Shown piece after piece: positions 1 to 10,915 of a DNA stretch of 28,581 bases. The first letter of the stretch is position 1. Each line of letters opens with the position of its first letter. The translations under genes and the position numbers were made by a program. The stretch lies in the NCBI GenBank assembly GCA_002104895.1, contig MCFG01000570.1, positions 1 through 28,581 on the forward strand, read 5' to 3'. The stretch is from Anaeromyces robustus (lineage: Eukaryota; Neocallimastigomycota; Neocallimastigomycetes; Neocallimastigales; Neocallimastigaceae). Below the pieces are notes generated by a model that ran no database searches, was not told where the DNA came from, and saw only the letters and a list, made by a program, of their open reading frames with translations.

Positions 1-3000
1 TCTCAAAGATCTACCTTTAAATTCATTTTCGTGATATGGTTCTAAAAGAGAAACATGAAAGACAGGATGACAACGCATATCACTAGGAAGATCTAATTCG
101 AAAGCGAGAGGACTAACTTTTTTAGTAATGGTAAAAGGACCCATCATTTGATCTGCTAATTTTTTCTTACTATTTTTTATATTGAGACCTTTGTATAACC
201 ACACTTGTTGACCAACTTCAAAACTAGGAGCATTCAATCTTCTTTTGTCTGCATATTTTTTATAAGTTTTCTTAGCATTGTCCAAGTTTTCTTTAAGGAG
301 TTTAATATTATTCTCAATATCGATGACTGTTTTTTCAGCGCTATTTGGATTATCGAAAGATGGAATTTCTGGAGAGAATTTAGGATTAAATCCATAATTG
401 GAAAAGAAAGGTGATTGTTTAGTAGATTGGTGGATAGTATTATTATAAGAAAATTCAGCAAAAGGTAAAATATCCACCCAATTATTTTGTCTTTCGTTAA
501 TAAAGCATCGAAGATATTGTTCCAAGATTCCATTCACCCTCTCCGTTTGACCGTCAGTCTGAGGATGATTGGCAGTGGAAAGAGAGTGATTAATATCAAG
601 TAATTTACACATTCTATTCCAAAATTCAGAAGTAAATTGGGAGCCTCTATCAGAAATAATGGAATCTGGAAAACCATGAAGACGGAATATATTGTTAATG
701 AATGAATCAGCTGCAATTGAAGCAGTAGGCAGACAACGTAAAGGAATAAAGTGAGCCATCTTAGTTAATCTATCGACTACAACCATAATAGTAGTCATTT
801 CTCTTGATTTAGGAAGTTCAACTATGAAGTCCATTGAAATTTCCTTCCAAGGTCTTTCTGGAGTGGACAAAGGAGAAAGTAATCCATAAGGTTTATGTTT
901 TGGAACTTTTGACTTGCAACAAATAAAACAAGACTTAATAAATTTTTTAATATCTTTTCTCATTTTAGGCCACCAAAAATTTCTAGAGATTAATTCGAAT
1001 GTTTTCAAAACACCAAAATGACCTGCAGTTATCGAATCATGATGAATTTCAAGAATTTTGCCACGAAGGTTATACGGAACGTAAATGAGATTATTAAATA
1101 ACAAGAAACCATCACTGTCTAATTTTAAACAATCCATCTTTTTAAAGGGAGCATCGCCGTTCCTTCCTTCTAATATGAATTCTCTAGCTTTATTATAAAA
1201 TTCATCTGATTTTAAGTTTTTAAGTATAGAATTAACAATAGTTTTGTCTTCAATGTTGCAAACACGAATGACACAACAAGAAGTAATTCTGTAAACATTA
1301 AAAAGATGATCACTTCTACGAGATAAAATATCAGGTTTACCTGATTTCTTTCCTGCACGATAAATAAGTTCGAAATCAAATCGTGACAAGAATTCATTCC
1401 ATCTAATTTGTCTTTGCGAAAGCATCTCAGGTTTTCTTGGGAATGTGAGATTTTTATGATCAGTATAAATAATAAACCGATGTCGAGCACCTTCTAAGTA
1501 ATGACGCCATTCTTCTAAAGCTGTCTTTATTGCAAGCAATTCTTTGTCATAAATTGGATAATTTCGTTGAGATTTATTAAGACTTTTAGAAAGGAAAGCT
1601 ATAGGATGTAATTTCTTGTCAAACTCTTGAGAGAGAATTGCACCTACAGCAAAGTTACTTGCATCAGTTTCTACAATAAATTGGCGATTGCTATCAGGAT
1701 GTTTTAATATAGGAGCAGAGGTAAAAAGGTTCTTCAAAGTATCGAATGCATTTTGCTGCTCAACGCCCCAATTAAATGAAACATTTTTTCTTGTGAGTTT
1801 ATGTAATGGGTTGGCAATTTTTGCAAAATCTTTAATAAAAATACGATAATAATTGCATAATCCAATAAAAGATTGTATCTCTTTAACATCTTTTGGAATA
1901 GGCCAATCTAATACACCTTTAACTTTTTCTTTATCCATTTCCAACCCACGTTTAGAAATAACATATCCAAGAAAAGTAGTTTCCTCTACATCAAACTCAC
2001 ATTTCTCTAGATTTAAATACAAATTATTTTCTAATAATCTTATTAACACTTTTATCACATGAGCATGATGTTCTTTAATATTTTTTGAATAAATAAGTAT
2101 ATCATCTATATAGGAAATTACAAATTCATCAAGATAATCACTCAAAACATCGTTGATGAAATGTTGAAATGTAGCTGGAGCGTTTTTTAACCCAAAAGGC
2201 ATTACTAAATATTCATAATGACCATAACGAGTGCGAAATGCAGTTTTAAATTCATCCCCTTCTTTAATTCTTACTAAATTATATGCAGATTTTAAATCCA
2301 ATTTTGTAAATATTTTAGCTCCTTTAACTCTATCTAACAGATCACTAATTAAAGGAAGAGGATAAGAATTGCGTATGGTCATCTCATTAAGTTTTCTATA
2401 ATCTACACATAGACGTAGTGAACCATCCTTCTTTTTTACAAAAAGGATAGGTGCTCCAGCAGGAGAAGTAGATTTTCTAATAAAACCTTTTTCTAAATTT
2501 TCTTTTAAATATCTTTTTAATTCTTCTCTTTCAACTTCATTTAAAGAGTATAATGGTCCATAAAATAAACTACTATTTTCTTTTAATTTTATTTCACAAT
2601 CGTAATCACGATGTGGAGGTAATTTTTTACAATTTTGTTCATTAAACACATCAATAAAATTCATATACTGTGGTGGTACGGCGACCATATTTTCATCTTT
2701 ATTTATTAATTTTAATTTTTTAATAACTCTACATGCATAAGCGATTTTACTTTCTTTTTTATTACATACATTTTCATTATAAAAATCATTTTTTCGTTTA
2801 AAATTATTTTTATCCTTTTCATCTTTAATACTATTGCTAACACTATCATTAGAACATTTTTCTAAGCTATTTTTTCTATTATTAACACTATCACTATCAC
2901 TATCACTATCACTAAAAGAATTATCGCTATCCAACATAAAACTATCATTAACATCACTATTATATTCGACATCACTGTCGTTAATTGTGTGAACTAACCT

Positions 3001-4455
3001 TCCCTTAAAGTATTCTTCTTTTTCTTCTTCATCACAACGGAGGTCAGCGCTCGGAGTCATAGTCGAAGTAGAGGGCTCATCACTGGACTTTTCCTTCACC
3101 TGGTTCAGAGTTTTGATGGACTGTTTTCTTTTTTCTTTTCCTTTGTTAATAGGTTCAATTTCAATAACTGGTTTTTTGCCCTTTTTAGAGTTTCCTTTTC
3201 TTTTGCCGTAATTGCAGTATCTTGCACAAAAACCAGAACTAAAGGCTAACTTTTTATTATCATGGTAGTTGGAAGGACAATGCTTTTCAATCCAAGGTAA
3301 ACCCAGAATAACATCTACATCTGGAATTCTTAACACGTAGAACTTAATTAATTCGAAATGATTCTTGCGTCTAAGAATACATTTCTCAGTTTCCTTCCTA
3401 ACCTTGGAAACCCCATATCCTAGACCAGATACTCCAAAAGGTTCTTCAATTCGGTTAAGGTTAATTCCGATTAGTTTGGCGAATTCTGGATGAATAAAGT
3501 TCAAATCTGCTCCAGAATCGATAAGGACTCTAACTTTTTGTTCATCGATTTCATTCGTACTTATATAAAAATCAATAATGTTATTCTTTTCTTCTTCAAT
3601 ATTGATTTTCTTCAATTCTACTTCATGCAACCCAGCGGTAGCTCCAGGTTTTAAACCTTTCTCTCTGAGAATTCTTTTAATAACCTTCATTTGCTTTGGC
3701 CTCTTTCTGTTTGGACAGTTGAATTTCATATGCCCTTTTTCTTTGCAAAGGAAGCAAACACCTTTCTTTCTTTCTTCGTTAAAGCTTTGTTTTTCTTCTG
3801 TATATGGGCTTTTAAAATTTTGTCGATAACGGTGACTTCGTTCTCCACTTTTGATTCGGTAAAGATCTATATCCATTGAGTCACCATCTTCACCATATTG
3901 GTAGTAGTTTTCCAATCTATCGTTCCTTTTGATTAAGTTTTCGATTGTGACTACTGTTCTGTATAGTCTTTCTAAAGAGTTTGGATTAGGCTCTACTACC
4001 GCTAATCGGTCTCTTAGTTGTTGATTTAGGCCTCTTATGAACATGTGAATCTTAGCACTTTCGTTGAAATCAGAGCTTTGACTTATTCTTTGGAACTGGG
4101 TCACATATTCAAAGACATGGCCAAATCGCTTTTGTCTCAAGTTGCAAAGCTTCTCGTTTGCAACGACTGTTTCGGTAGTATAATCCCCGAAGTTAGACCT
4201 AAGTTCACGAACAAAATCTTCATAATTCCTTAGAAGGGGACTATTGTTCCTTCGTAAAATAGACGCCCATTCTAAAGATCTTCCCAACATATACGATATC
4301 AAATATCGTATCTTGGTTTCATCATCAAGGAAGCGTTCTGGATTGGATTCCATAGCCAACTCGGCTCTAGTCAGGAATCCATCCAAATCTTCCTTTTTCC
4401 CTGTGAATGATGGAGGATCATTCACAAATTTAACTTGTGGGTTGATACCGGCCAT
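1..4455 (-). CDS. Ty3/gypsy retrotransposon Gag-Pol polyprotein, single frame, C-terminus beyond the window edge
   Basis: I scanned this frame codon by codon and found no stop from the first ATG (4455) to base 1, giving at least 1485 residues. Domains in order: Gag, beginning MAGINPQVKF; a CCHC zinc knuckle (CX2CX4HX4C, residues 234-247); an aspartic protease with LIDSGAD (catalytic Asp 313); an acidic Ser/Asp-repeat linker with basic patches (about residues 430-580); reverse transcriptase with YIDD at 782-785; RNase H with YTDHKNL near 999; an integrase HHCC region; and an integrase DDE triad at Asp1209, Asp1269 and Glu1305, with exactly 35 residues between the last two. A GPF motif and HPVFHVSLLEPY follow near the edge. 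The order PR-RT-RH-IN is that of Ty3/gypsy (Metaviridae). All visible catalytic residues are kept, so this copy may be young or active. Gag and Pol are fused with no frameshift or stop. Base composition is clearly less AT-rich than the flanks. A chromodomain and the 3' LTR, if any, would lie outside the window. Confidence 0.95.
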   Translation of the reverse strand, partial: MAGINPQVKFVNDPPSFTGKKEDLDGFLTRAELAMESNPERFLDDETKIRYLISYMLGRSLEWASILRRNNSPLLRNYEDFVRELRSNFGDYTTETVVANEKLCNLRQKRFGHVFEYVTQFQRISQSSDFNESAKIHMFIRGLNQQLRDRLAVVEPNPNSLERLYRTVVTIENLIKRNDRLENYYQYGEDGDSMDIDLYRIKSGERSHRYRQNFKSPYTEEKQSFNEERKKGVCFLCKEKGHMKFNCPNRKRPKQMKVIKRILREKGLKPGATAGLHEVELKKINIEEEKNNIIDFYISTNEIDEQKVRVLIDSGADLNFIHPEFAKLIGINLNRIEEPFGVSGLGYGVSKVRKETEKCILRRKNHFELIKFYVLRIPDVDVILGLPWIEKHCPSNYHDNKKLAFSSGFCARYCNYGKRKGNSKKGKKPVIEIEPINKGKEKRKQSIKTLNQVKEKSSDEPSTSTMTPSADLRCDEEEKEEYFKGRLVHTINDSDVEYNSDVNDSFMLDSDNSFSDSDSDSDSVNNRKNSLEKCSNDSVSNSIKDEKDKNNFKRKNDFYNENVCNKKESKIAYACRVIKKLKLINKDENMVAVPPQYMNFIDVFNEQNCKKLPPHRDYDCEIKLKENSSLFYGPLYSLNEVEREELKRYLKENLEKGFIRKSTSPAGAPILFVKKKDGSLRLCVDYRKLNEMTIRNSYPLPLISDLLDRVKGAKIFTKLDLKSAYNLVRIKEGDEFKTAFRTRYGHYEYLVMPFGLKNAPATFQHFINDVLSDYLDEFVISYIDDILIYSKNIKEHHAHVIKVLIRLLENNLYLNLEKCEFDVEETTFLGYVISKRGLEMDKEKVKGVLDWPIPKDVKEIQSFIGLCNYYRIFIKDFAKIANPLHKLTRKNVSFNWGVEQQNAFDTLKNLFTSAPILKHPDSNRQFIVETDASNFAVGAILSQEFDKKLHPIAFLSKSLNKSQRNYPIYDKELLAIKTALEEWRHYLEGARHRFIIYTDHKNLTFPRKPEMLSQRQIRWNEFLSRFDFELIYRAGKKSGKPDILSRRSDHLFNVYRITSCCVIRVCNIEDKTIVNSILKNLKSDEFYNKAREFILEGRNGDAPFKKMDCLKLDSDGFLLFNNLIYVPYNLRGKILEIHHDSITAGHFGVLKTFELISRNFWWPKMRKDIKKFIKSCFICCKSKVPKHKPYGLLSPLSTPERPWKEISMDFIVELPKSREMTTIMVVVDRLTKMAHFIPLRCLPTASIAADSFINNIFRLHGFPDSIISDRGSQFTSEFWNRMCKLLDINHSLSTANHPQTDGQTERVNGILEQYLRCFINERQNNWVDILPFAEFSYNNTIHQSTKQSPFFSNYGFNPKFSPEIPSFDNPNSAEKTVIDIENNIKLLKENLDNAKKTYKKYADKRRLNAPSFEVGQQVWLYKGLNIKNSKKKLADQMMGPFTITKKVSPLAFELDLPSDMRCHPVFHVSLLEPYHENEFKGRSLR

Positions 4456-4536
4456 ATTCTTTTCTTCCTCCAATGAGAGGTTTTGTAATACTCTGTTTAT
4501 GATGATTAAATCTGACAATTTTTTTGTATTCGAATA

Positions 4537-4580
<44 letters not shown>

Positions 4581-4900
4581 AATAAATTAAAATTCCTTAT
4601 TATATAACTTAAAAGAAGTCGACCAGGACGCTATCCCTATTGCAGTGGGTGTCGGTCGAGTTCCCAATTATACAATAAATTTATACTGTTGGTTTTTTTT
4701 TTTTTTTTTTTTTAATTAGGTTACTTCAGCCAGTAGTCCTAAAACGGGTAGTTTCTTCAGCAGGTAGTTCCTTAAGCTGGTAGTTCCAAACGGGTAGTTC
4801 CTTAAGCTGGTAGCTATTGTAACGTATTTCGCTTTGTTTTAAAAAGGTAATTGTTATTGTAAAGGAGTAACAAGAAATAGATTACAATAACACGACAAAT
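4456..4900 (-). other. Retrotransposon leader with poly-A tract and GC-bearing patches
   Basis: This stretch lies upstream of the gag ATG. Read on the minus strand, the gag frame stays open back to a TAA at 4588-4590, through a poly-Lys stretch encoded by the long T run at about 4542-4579, but contains no further ATG, so 4455 is the first AUG. Next come a GC-bearing patch (about 4615-4665) whose ends hold the inverted repeat TCGACC/GGTCGA, and a second T run (4694-4712). Then come the short repeats annotated separately. I could not identify a convincing LTR end or tRNA primer-binding site. Confidence 0.55.
4740..4815. repeat. Short interspersed tandem GGTAGTTCC repeats in the retrotransposon leader
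   Basis: The nonamer GGTAGTTCC recurs three times, with a fourth diverged GGTAGTTTC copy. Spacers alternate between TTAAGCT, AAACG and TTCAGCA. The 16-base unit GGTAGTTCCTTAAGCT occurs twice exactly. The composition is much richer in G and C than the surroundings. It may be a promoter/enhancer block of the retrotransposon LTR or leader, but its function is unknown. Confidence 0.6.
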
Positions 4901-5440
4901 AACACGACACTAAAATAAGAAAATAAAAATAACGAAAATAAAAAATTTGTTTTGTTAAAAAAATGTTTTGTTAATATTTAAATAATTAAAATTTTATTTT
5001 AATTTTTAATAACAATTACACCTTTCAAAATTTAAGAAATTTTGAAGTATTTTTATATTTTTTCATAATTATATTTATTATATATTATACTAATTTATTT
5101 ATATTTAATTTCTATTTATTTACGGACTATCTAACTAACTAAACTTTATTATTTAATAAATTTATTTATTATTTCTAAAAATAGAAATTTTAAATTAACT
5201 ATTAAAACTAAGACTAAATAATTTCAATTGAGTTCATTTATTATTTATTTATTATTCTAATATTAATAATATATTTATTATATATTTTAAATTTAAAAAC
5301 AATGAAAAATTTTATAAATTAAAAGTGAAAAAATTAATATTTCACAAAATAAATTAATAATTTATTCTGTTTTGAACTTTATTTAATTGATTTAAATTAT
5401 TGTTTTACAATAATTTTACAGAAATATTTTTTGTAATTCA
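4900..5440. other. AT-rich intergenic DNA, no gene seen
   Basis: Almost pure A/T sequence with stops in all frames. I see no coding or RNA signal. It could include part of the retrotransposon's LTR, whose limits I cannot place. Confidence 0.5.
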
Positions 5441-5445
5441 GTTAC

Positions 5446-5627
5446 TTGTAAAGTGGCTGAATTTACAATTAAAGATATTATAATGTGGCGCATAATATCT
5501 TTACAGTATTATTAATAAAATTAATAATAATTAAATTGTATAAGGATTTGGGGCGCATAAACATGCTGAATAATAAATATTTAATAGATATAATGTGGCT
5601 TATATCTATAATCCATTCAAATCCTTA
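5446..5627. repeat. Cluster of perfect hairpins with GTGGC-containing loops
   Basis: Three perfect stems lie within 180 bases: 5446-5452 with 5462-5468 (loop GTGGCTGAA), 5470-5481 with 5492-5503 (loop AATGTGGCGC), and 5584-5593 with 5600-5609 (loop TGTGGC). The third sits inside an outer 9-bp stem formed by 5541-5549 and 5619-5627, which also encloses GGGCGCATAA. The few G/C bases of the region are concentrated in the loops. I recognise no named RNA or element. Confidence 0.6.
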
Positions 5628-5779
5628 ACATTTAAAAATTCTAATTAGTTTTATTTATTATTATTCTCTATAATTGATTATTAATTTACTTTAATTATAA
5701 TTATTTTCTAAACTTCAAATAATTAATAAATTTTAATATTATATTGAATTATCATTTAAAATAATTAATAACATTAATA

Positions 5780-6563
5780 AAAAAATAATAAGATTATTAA
5801 ATTATATTTTAAAACAATATCTTTATCATTATTATCTTAAACTAAATCAATTCTTAAAAATATTATTGAATATTAAATTTATATAAATTATAAACAATTT
5901 ATAATTAATATTATAAAAATAATAAACGATTCTAAAATATTTTAATTAAATAATATGACTCGAAAATAGTTTCTAAAAACACTTTTAAAATACCTTCTAA
6001 ATACTTTTTAAATATTCTTTACACTTAAACATTTCTAAATTAGAAATAACAACTAATTTTATTTACTTTATAAATAAATAAACAGTTTATCTTTATAATT
6101 TTATTAATAATATTATTTATTTTTATTATTTATTTTATTATTATTTTTATACATTTTTACTTATTTTATTCAATAATTTTTAATTATTTTATTTATATTT
6201 TTATAAATACTTGTATTATTTTATTTATTATTGTAAATAGTTTAATTTTAAAGAAAAATATAAATACATGTAAATATTTTTATGTAAATTAATTCTTTAC
6301 TACTATTTTTAATAATAGCTTAGTCATAAATATAATAAATTAATAATTATTAGAATAAATTACTAAATTAAAATATATAATCAACATAAAATAGTTTAGT
6401 TAAGAATAAAACTACTATTTAATAAATAATAATAAATTTAATAAAATTTTAATAAATAAATTTTATATTTTAAACTTAATAATAAAACTGTGTTTTTATA
6501 AAACAATTTTAGTGTTTAAATTTACAATCTACTGGAAAATAACTTAGACAGTTATTCTGAAAA
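5780..6563 (-). repeat. Dispersed repeat, copy L (inverted relative to copy R at 18674-19125)
   Basis: The reverse complement of this stretch aligns in order with 18674-19125. Shared blocks include AATAACTGTCTAAGTTATT at the start, an AACACTAAAA/TTGTTTTAT block, GACTAAGCTAT, and a long block around AAGTGTTTTTAGAAA, TTATTTAATTAAAATATTTT and TTTTTAAGAATTGATTT. Copy L carries about 300 extra bases in the middle. The boundary at 6563 coincides with a small palindrome. The copies may be LTRs or fragments of an unidentified mobile element. Confidence 0.65.
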
Positions 6564-6569
6564 TACATA

Positions 6570-6611
6570 GGTAATATCACTTTCTTCCCTATAAAGAATT
6601 AAGATATTACC
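6570..6611. repeat. Hairpin, 9-bp perfect stem
   Basis: GGTAATATC (6570-6578) pairs with GATATTACC (6603-6611). The loop is comparatively C-rich. Further perfect stems follow at 6639-6647/6652-6660 (loop AGAG) and 6778-6783/6790-6795. Confidence 0.5.
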
Positions 6612-7403
6612 ATTTTGTATTATCAATGATACAGACTCAATATAAATAGAGATTTATATTATTACTACCAGGTGATTGAACATGTATTAAGAAGAAAAAA
6701 TAAATAATTCTGACTGGCTAAATAACTAAATAATACATATAAAAGAAATTATTATTATTATATTTTTAATATTTGATCTTTCTATGGAGAGAAAGTTAAT
6801 CCCAAGTGAGTTTTTATAATATAGTTTAGAGATTTTTATAATGGTTTAATTAATATTTAGTTTAATAATTTAATATTTTATTTGAGAATTTCCTAGGTTA
6901 ATATATAGATTAATAAGGAATAGTGTTTATATAATAAAGTTTAGTTTAGATATTAATATTAGTTAGATAAATTCAATTATAATTATAATAAAATGTAATA
7001 ATAAATAATAATAAATAAATAAACTATTATATTAAACATGAAATAATTATTATAAATTGTGTTATATTAGAATATATTGTTTTGTTAATATTTCCCTGCT
7101 GTCTTGTCTTTAAATAAAATAATTAGATATAAGTTTATCTTGTATCATCAAATGAGGATATTTATGTTTTATATATATAACGCCAAAATCGATTGTTTTT
7201 GAAGTAAGGTTTTAGCTTGATTTAAGGTATAATTTGGTTAGAATATGCAATAATCTAATAAAACGTAAGATATTCAAAATATATTTACTTAATAATATAA
7301 ATTTTATTTATGTTATCATATTAAAAATAGTCTAAAATAAGAATATAAAATGAAAATAAAATAAAAATTATTATAAAAATCAAATGTCAAGAATTTAAAT
7401 GAT

Positions 7404-7423
7404 TAATGTTATAAGCCACATTA
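7404..7423 (-). repeat. Reverse-strand copy of the TAATGTGGCTTATA motif
   Basis: The reverse complement of 7410-7423 reads TAATGTGGCTTATA, identical over 14 bases to 5591-5604. The arms TAATGT/ACATTA form a 6-bp stem. A 12-bp palindrome, GTATGATCATAC, follows about 30 bases to the right. Confidence 0.5.
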
Positions 7424-7684
7424 CATTTACTAACGAATAATTATTTTGTATGATCATACGCCTCAATTTTTTGAACAATTTAATTATTAAGTTCAAATAT
7501 CTGAATACTTTATTAAACAAATTATAATTATTATTTTTATTTTTAAAATATAATAAAATATTTACTATATATATAATTTTGTCAGTCAATTTTGGTAACA
7601 TTAGGAATTTAACATTTTTTGTCATAAACACTAGAGAATTAAAGTTGAAAATTATTCAAAAAATCAATTAAAATTACTATATTA

Positions 7685-7733
7685 TTATTGACAATTTTAT
7701 TATTAACTCGATTGCCGCGGTTATTGTCAATAA
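7685..7733. repeat. Hairpin, 11-bp perfect stem with GC-containing loop
   Basis: TTATTGACAAT (7685-7695) pairs with ATTGTCAATAA (7723-7733). The 27-base loop contains GATTGCCGCGG, one of the few GC-rich spots in several kilobases. Confidence 0.55.
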
Positions 7734-9321
7734 AAATTAAACTATATATTTAAAGGGTTAGGAACAATGAATAAATTAAAATAATTTAACCTTTCATCAT
7801 TAATTATTAACACAAAAAAAAAAAAAAAGAAAGAAAGAAAGAAAAGAAAAAGAAAAATTTTAACAATAATTTTAATTGTATATTAGAATAGAATATTTTT
7901 CGAAATAAATTTATTTAATTAATGAATAGACTAAAGTTTATAAAATAAAATTCTTTAGATAATAAAATTTTATTTATAAAAATAAATAATCTATATATGT
8001 ATATTAATATTTATATAATCATGTAAAATTATATTAAAAGATAGTTATAATTTTAATATAATCAATATTATTAGTTTCCTTAATTTTATATCATGTTATA
8101 TATTATTGATATATTATTAGATTGATTTTATAAATAAATTACATAAACATGTTACTAGATGAATAAATAATACTATTCGAAATTGTATAAATAAAAATTA
8201 ATAATTTTTTCATATTTTTTTTTGAAAAACTTAATAATTCTTTTAATGTAATAATTTTGTATTATTATCGAATAAAAATTATTAATATATATTTATAATC
8301 ATAATACTAATTATTTTAATTATTATACTACCATTTTAATGAATATTTCTATAATAAATATTTATTTTTGATTATTTTATTATTTATTGTAATAAAAATG
8401 AATGTGAAAAATATAAATGATTAACACTATTAAAATATCATGAAAAAGTAATAAATAAATAAAAATTTATAACAATAGAAAAAAAAAAGTGGTATAAATA
8501 AAAATAATTGTTTATAAATGTGTAACACTTTATTATTATGCATATTAAATAATATTTCGAAAATGGTGATATAATATATAATTTTATATTTACATAAATA
8601 TTAGGATTGATCTTTATATTTAAAATGATTAATCTCAATTAAACATATACATGTGACATATAATAGATTAGATTAAAGTAAAAAATATACAATACATGAA
8701 ATGTAAAAAAATAAATAAAAAGTAATAAAAAAAAAATACAAATACAAAAGAAAAATAATAAAATCTATTAAAGATATTAATCAAATTAAAATTATTAAAT
8801 AAATAAAAAAGAAAAGAAGTTAATTTTCTAACCTCTCCCATTCAATGAATGAAATTTCGTTCGAATCTGTATTGGAATAAAATTTTATCCCTTATCTTTT
8901 CGACGTATATAATATTGAAAATTAATTCTCGCAAGCATTGCTATTAGACATAATGCTTAATTTTACCAAACATTATAATACCCAATTAAAAGCTCAATAT
9001 TAAAACCATTAATTGTTCTTTACAAAAATTTATTTTATTTTATTTTCATTTTAATTTTCATTTTAATTTATTTTTATTTTTATTTTATTTTATTATTTTT
9101 TATTTTATTTTATTTATTTATAATTATAAGCTTTTTTTTTTCTTTCGATTTATTTTGCAATTCTTATATTATTATATTATTTAAAAGTTTTTATATATAA
9201 TATTTTAGTTATTATATTTTATAATAATTTTTTTAAACTATCATTATTTTATTATACAAAAATGATATAAAGATAATAATTTTATTTAATGATTAATAGG
9301 AAGTAAAAAAAAAAAATCATT

Positions 9322-9361
<40 letters not shown>

Positions 9362-9435
9362 ATTATATACATAATGTTTAAAATATTTGAATTATATATT
9401 AATTTTTTTTTTAATTATTTTATATATTTAATTAT
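7734..9435. other. AT-rich intergenic DNA, no gene seen
   Basis: A/T-dominated sequence with a purine-rich AAAG/AAAAG tract near 7815-7860 and a T run near 9330-9360, close to the 3' end of the REI1-type gene. A slightly less AT-rich patch at about 8825-8990 contains CGTTCGAATCT, reminiscent of a tRNA B box, but it folds into no tRNA. Confidence 0.5.
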
Positions 9436-10871
9436 TTATTTTATAATAACATTTTTAAAGACACCATTACGTCCCCATGGAACATAAAAGTCATTATTCT
9501 TTTGTCCCATAGTTTGTTTTTTCTTTAAATAATTCTTTAATTCTTTACGAGCAGATTTCATTTTTTCTAAACGTTCTTTTTCAATGGTCATTCCACTACT
9601 ACCAATTTCATAATAACCTAAAGATTTATACTTTTCAGTTAATGTTGTTAAAGCTTTTGAATTTGATTCATCATTATCATGAATATTTTGATTATAATAT
9701 TTTTTATAATCACGATGTCCTACATGAGCACCACTTGGTAATATAAGTTCAGTACCTTCTGAAGTTACTGTTAAACCATTATTATTGGTTTCTATACCAT
9801 CTTCATCCATTTCATCATCTAATACACTGAAATCATAGAAATTACCTATTTCTAAATCTGGTCCATCTTCATAACTAATTTTAGTATGTCCTTTAGCTAA
9901 CATATGCTTTCTTATAGCTTCTAAACTATGAAACATTCTTTCACAATAAATACAAGTATTTCCTATAGCAATTTTTTCAGCTAAATAATTTATTAAACCT
10001 TTTAAATCTGATAAATATTCAACATCTGGAACAAAGAAAGAATGTTCAACTGTCATATGTTCCATTTTTCTGTTGATAATAAACAAAAAAATAAAAAAAA
10101 AAAAAAAAATAAAAAAATATATATATATATATAAATATATATTAAATAAATATTAGTTTTAGAATTAGAATTATTATTATATATTATTATATATTAATAA
10201 TAATAATTTATTATATGAATGAATAATAATTCATATATATATATATATACTAAATAATAAACTTACTCTTCAAAAGTTTGACCTTTGAAATCACAGAATA
10301 AACATTCTGTTTCTTCTATTTTTCTTGATAATTTTATTTTTTCATCAAGAACTTTATTAAATTCTTCTTCAGTTTGAGCTTCAGCAAATTTCTTTTTCCA
10401 ATTTATTTTTGGTTCTTTAGTTTCATTATTATTATCAGATAAATCAGATGAATCATCTTCATCAATATTTGTTGGTATATTTTGTTCAAATTCATATATT
10501 TTTAAATTTTCGAGATGTTTTTTTGAAATTTCATGATTTTTATATGCATTTTCAGTATTAAATATTTTTCTATAATATATTTATTTTATATTAATGTTTT
10601 TGATAATAATTTTTTTAAAAAAATATCGAATATACGTATATGTAATAAAAAAAAAAAAAAAACAATTAATATTAAATTTATTCTTTTTAAATTATTCTTA
10701 AAATTTTTTTATTAAATATATATAATATATATAATATATAATAATTTATATAAATAACTAACTTGCAAGCTTCACAATTCCAAGTTTTAATTTGATTTGC
10801 TAGAGCATTTTCTTCAATTTGCTTATCTATTGATGTTGAAATTTTATATAAAAGCATAACATATTATTATA

Positions 10872-10915
<44 letters not shown>

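Noticed and set aside
4618-4665. Retrotransposon primer-binding site (minus-strand TGGGAACTCGACCG...)
   Set aside because: The implied tRNA 3' end has no T-loop in the right place and no LTR end can be seen beside it.
7395-7631. Small minus-strand ORF of 78 codons
   Set aside because: Composition is that of A/T-rich background (Ile, Asn, Leu, Lys only), there is no recognisable domain, and it overlaps the GTGGC motif hairpin.
5440-7740. Mitochondrial-type double-hairpin elements
   Set aside because: Those are GC-rich in the stems. Here the stems are A/T and only loops carry G/C, and neighbouring sequence is nuclear in type.
8825-8990. Possible tRNA or tRNA-derived SINE, from a B-box-like CGTTCGAATCT
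   Set aside because: The T stem does not pair and no acceptor, D or anticodon stem can be formed around it.
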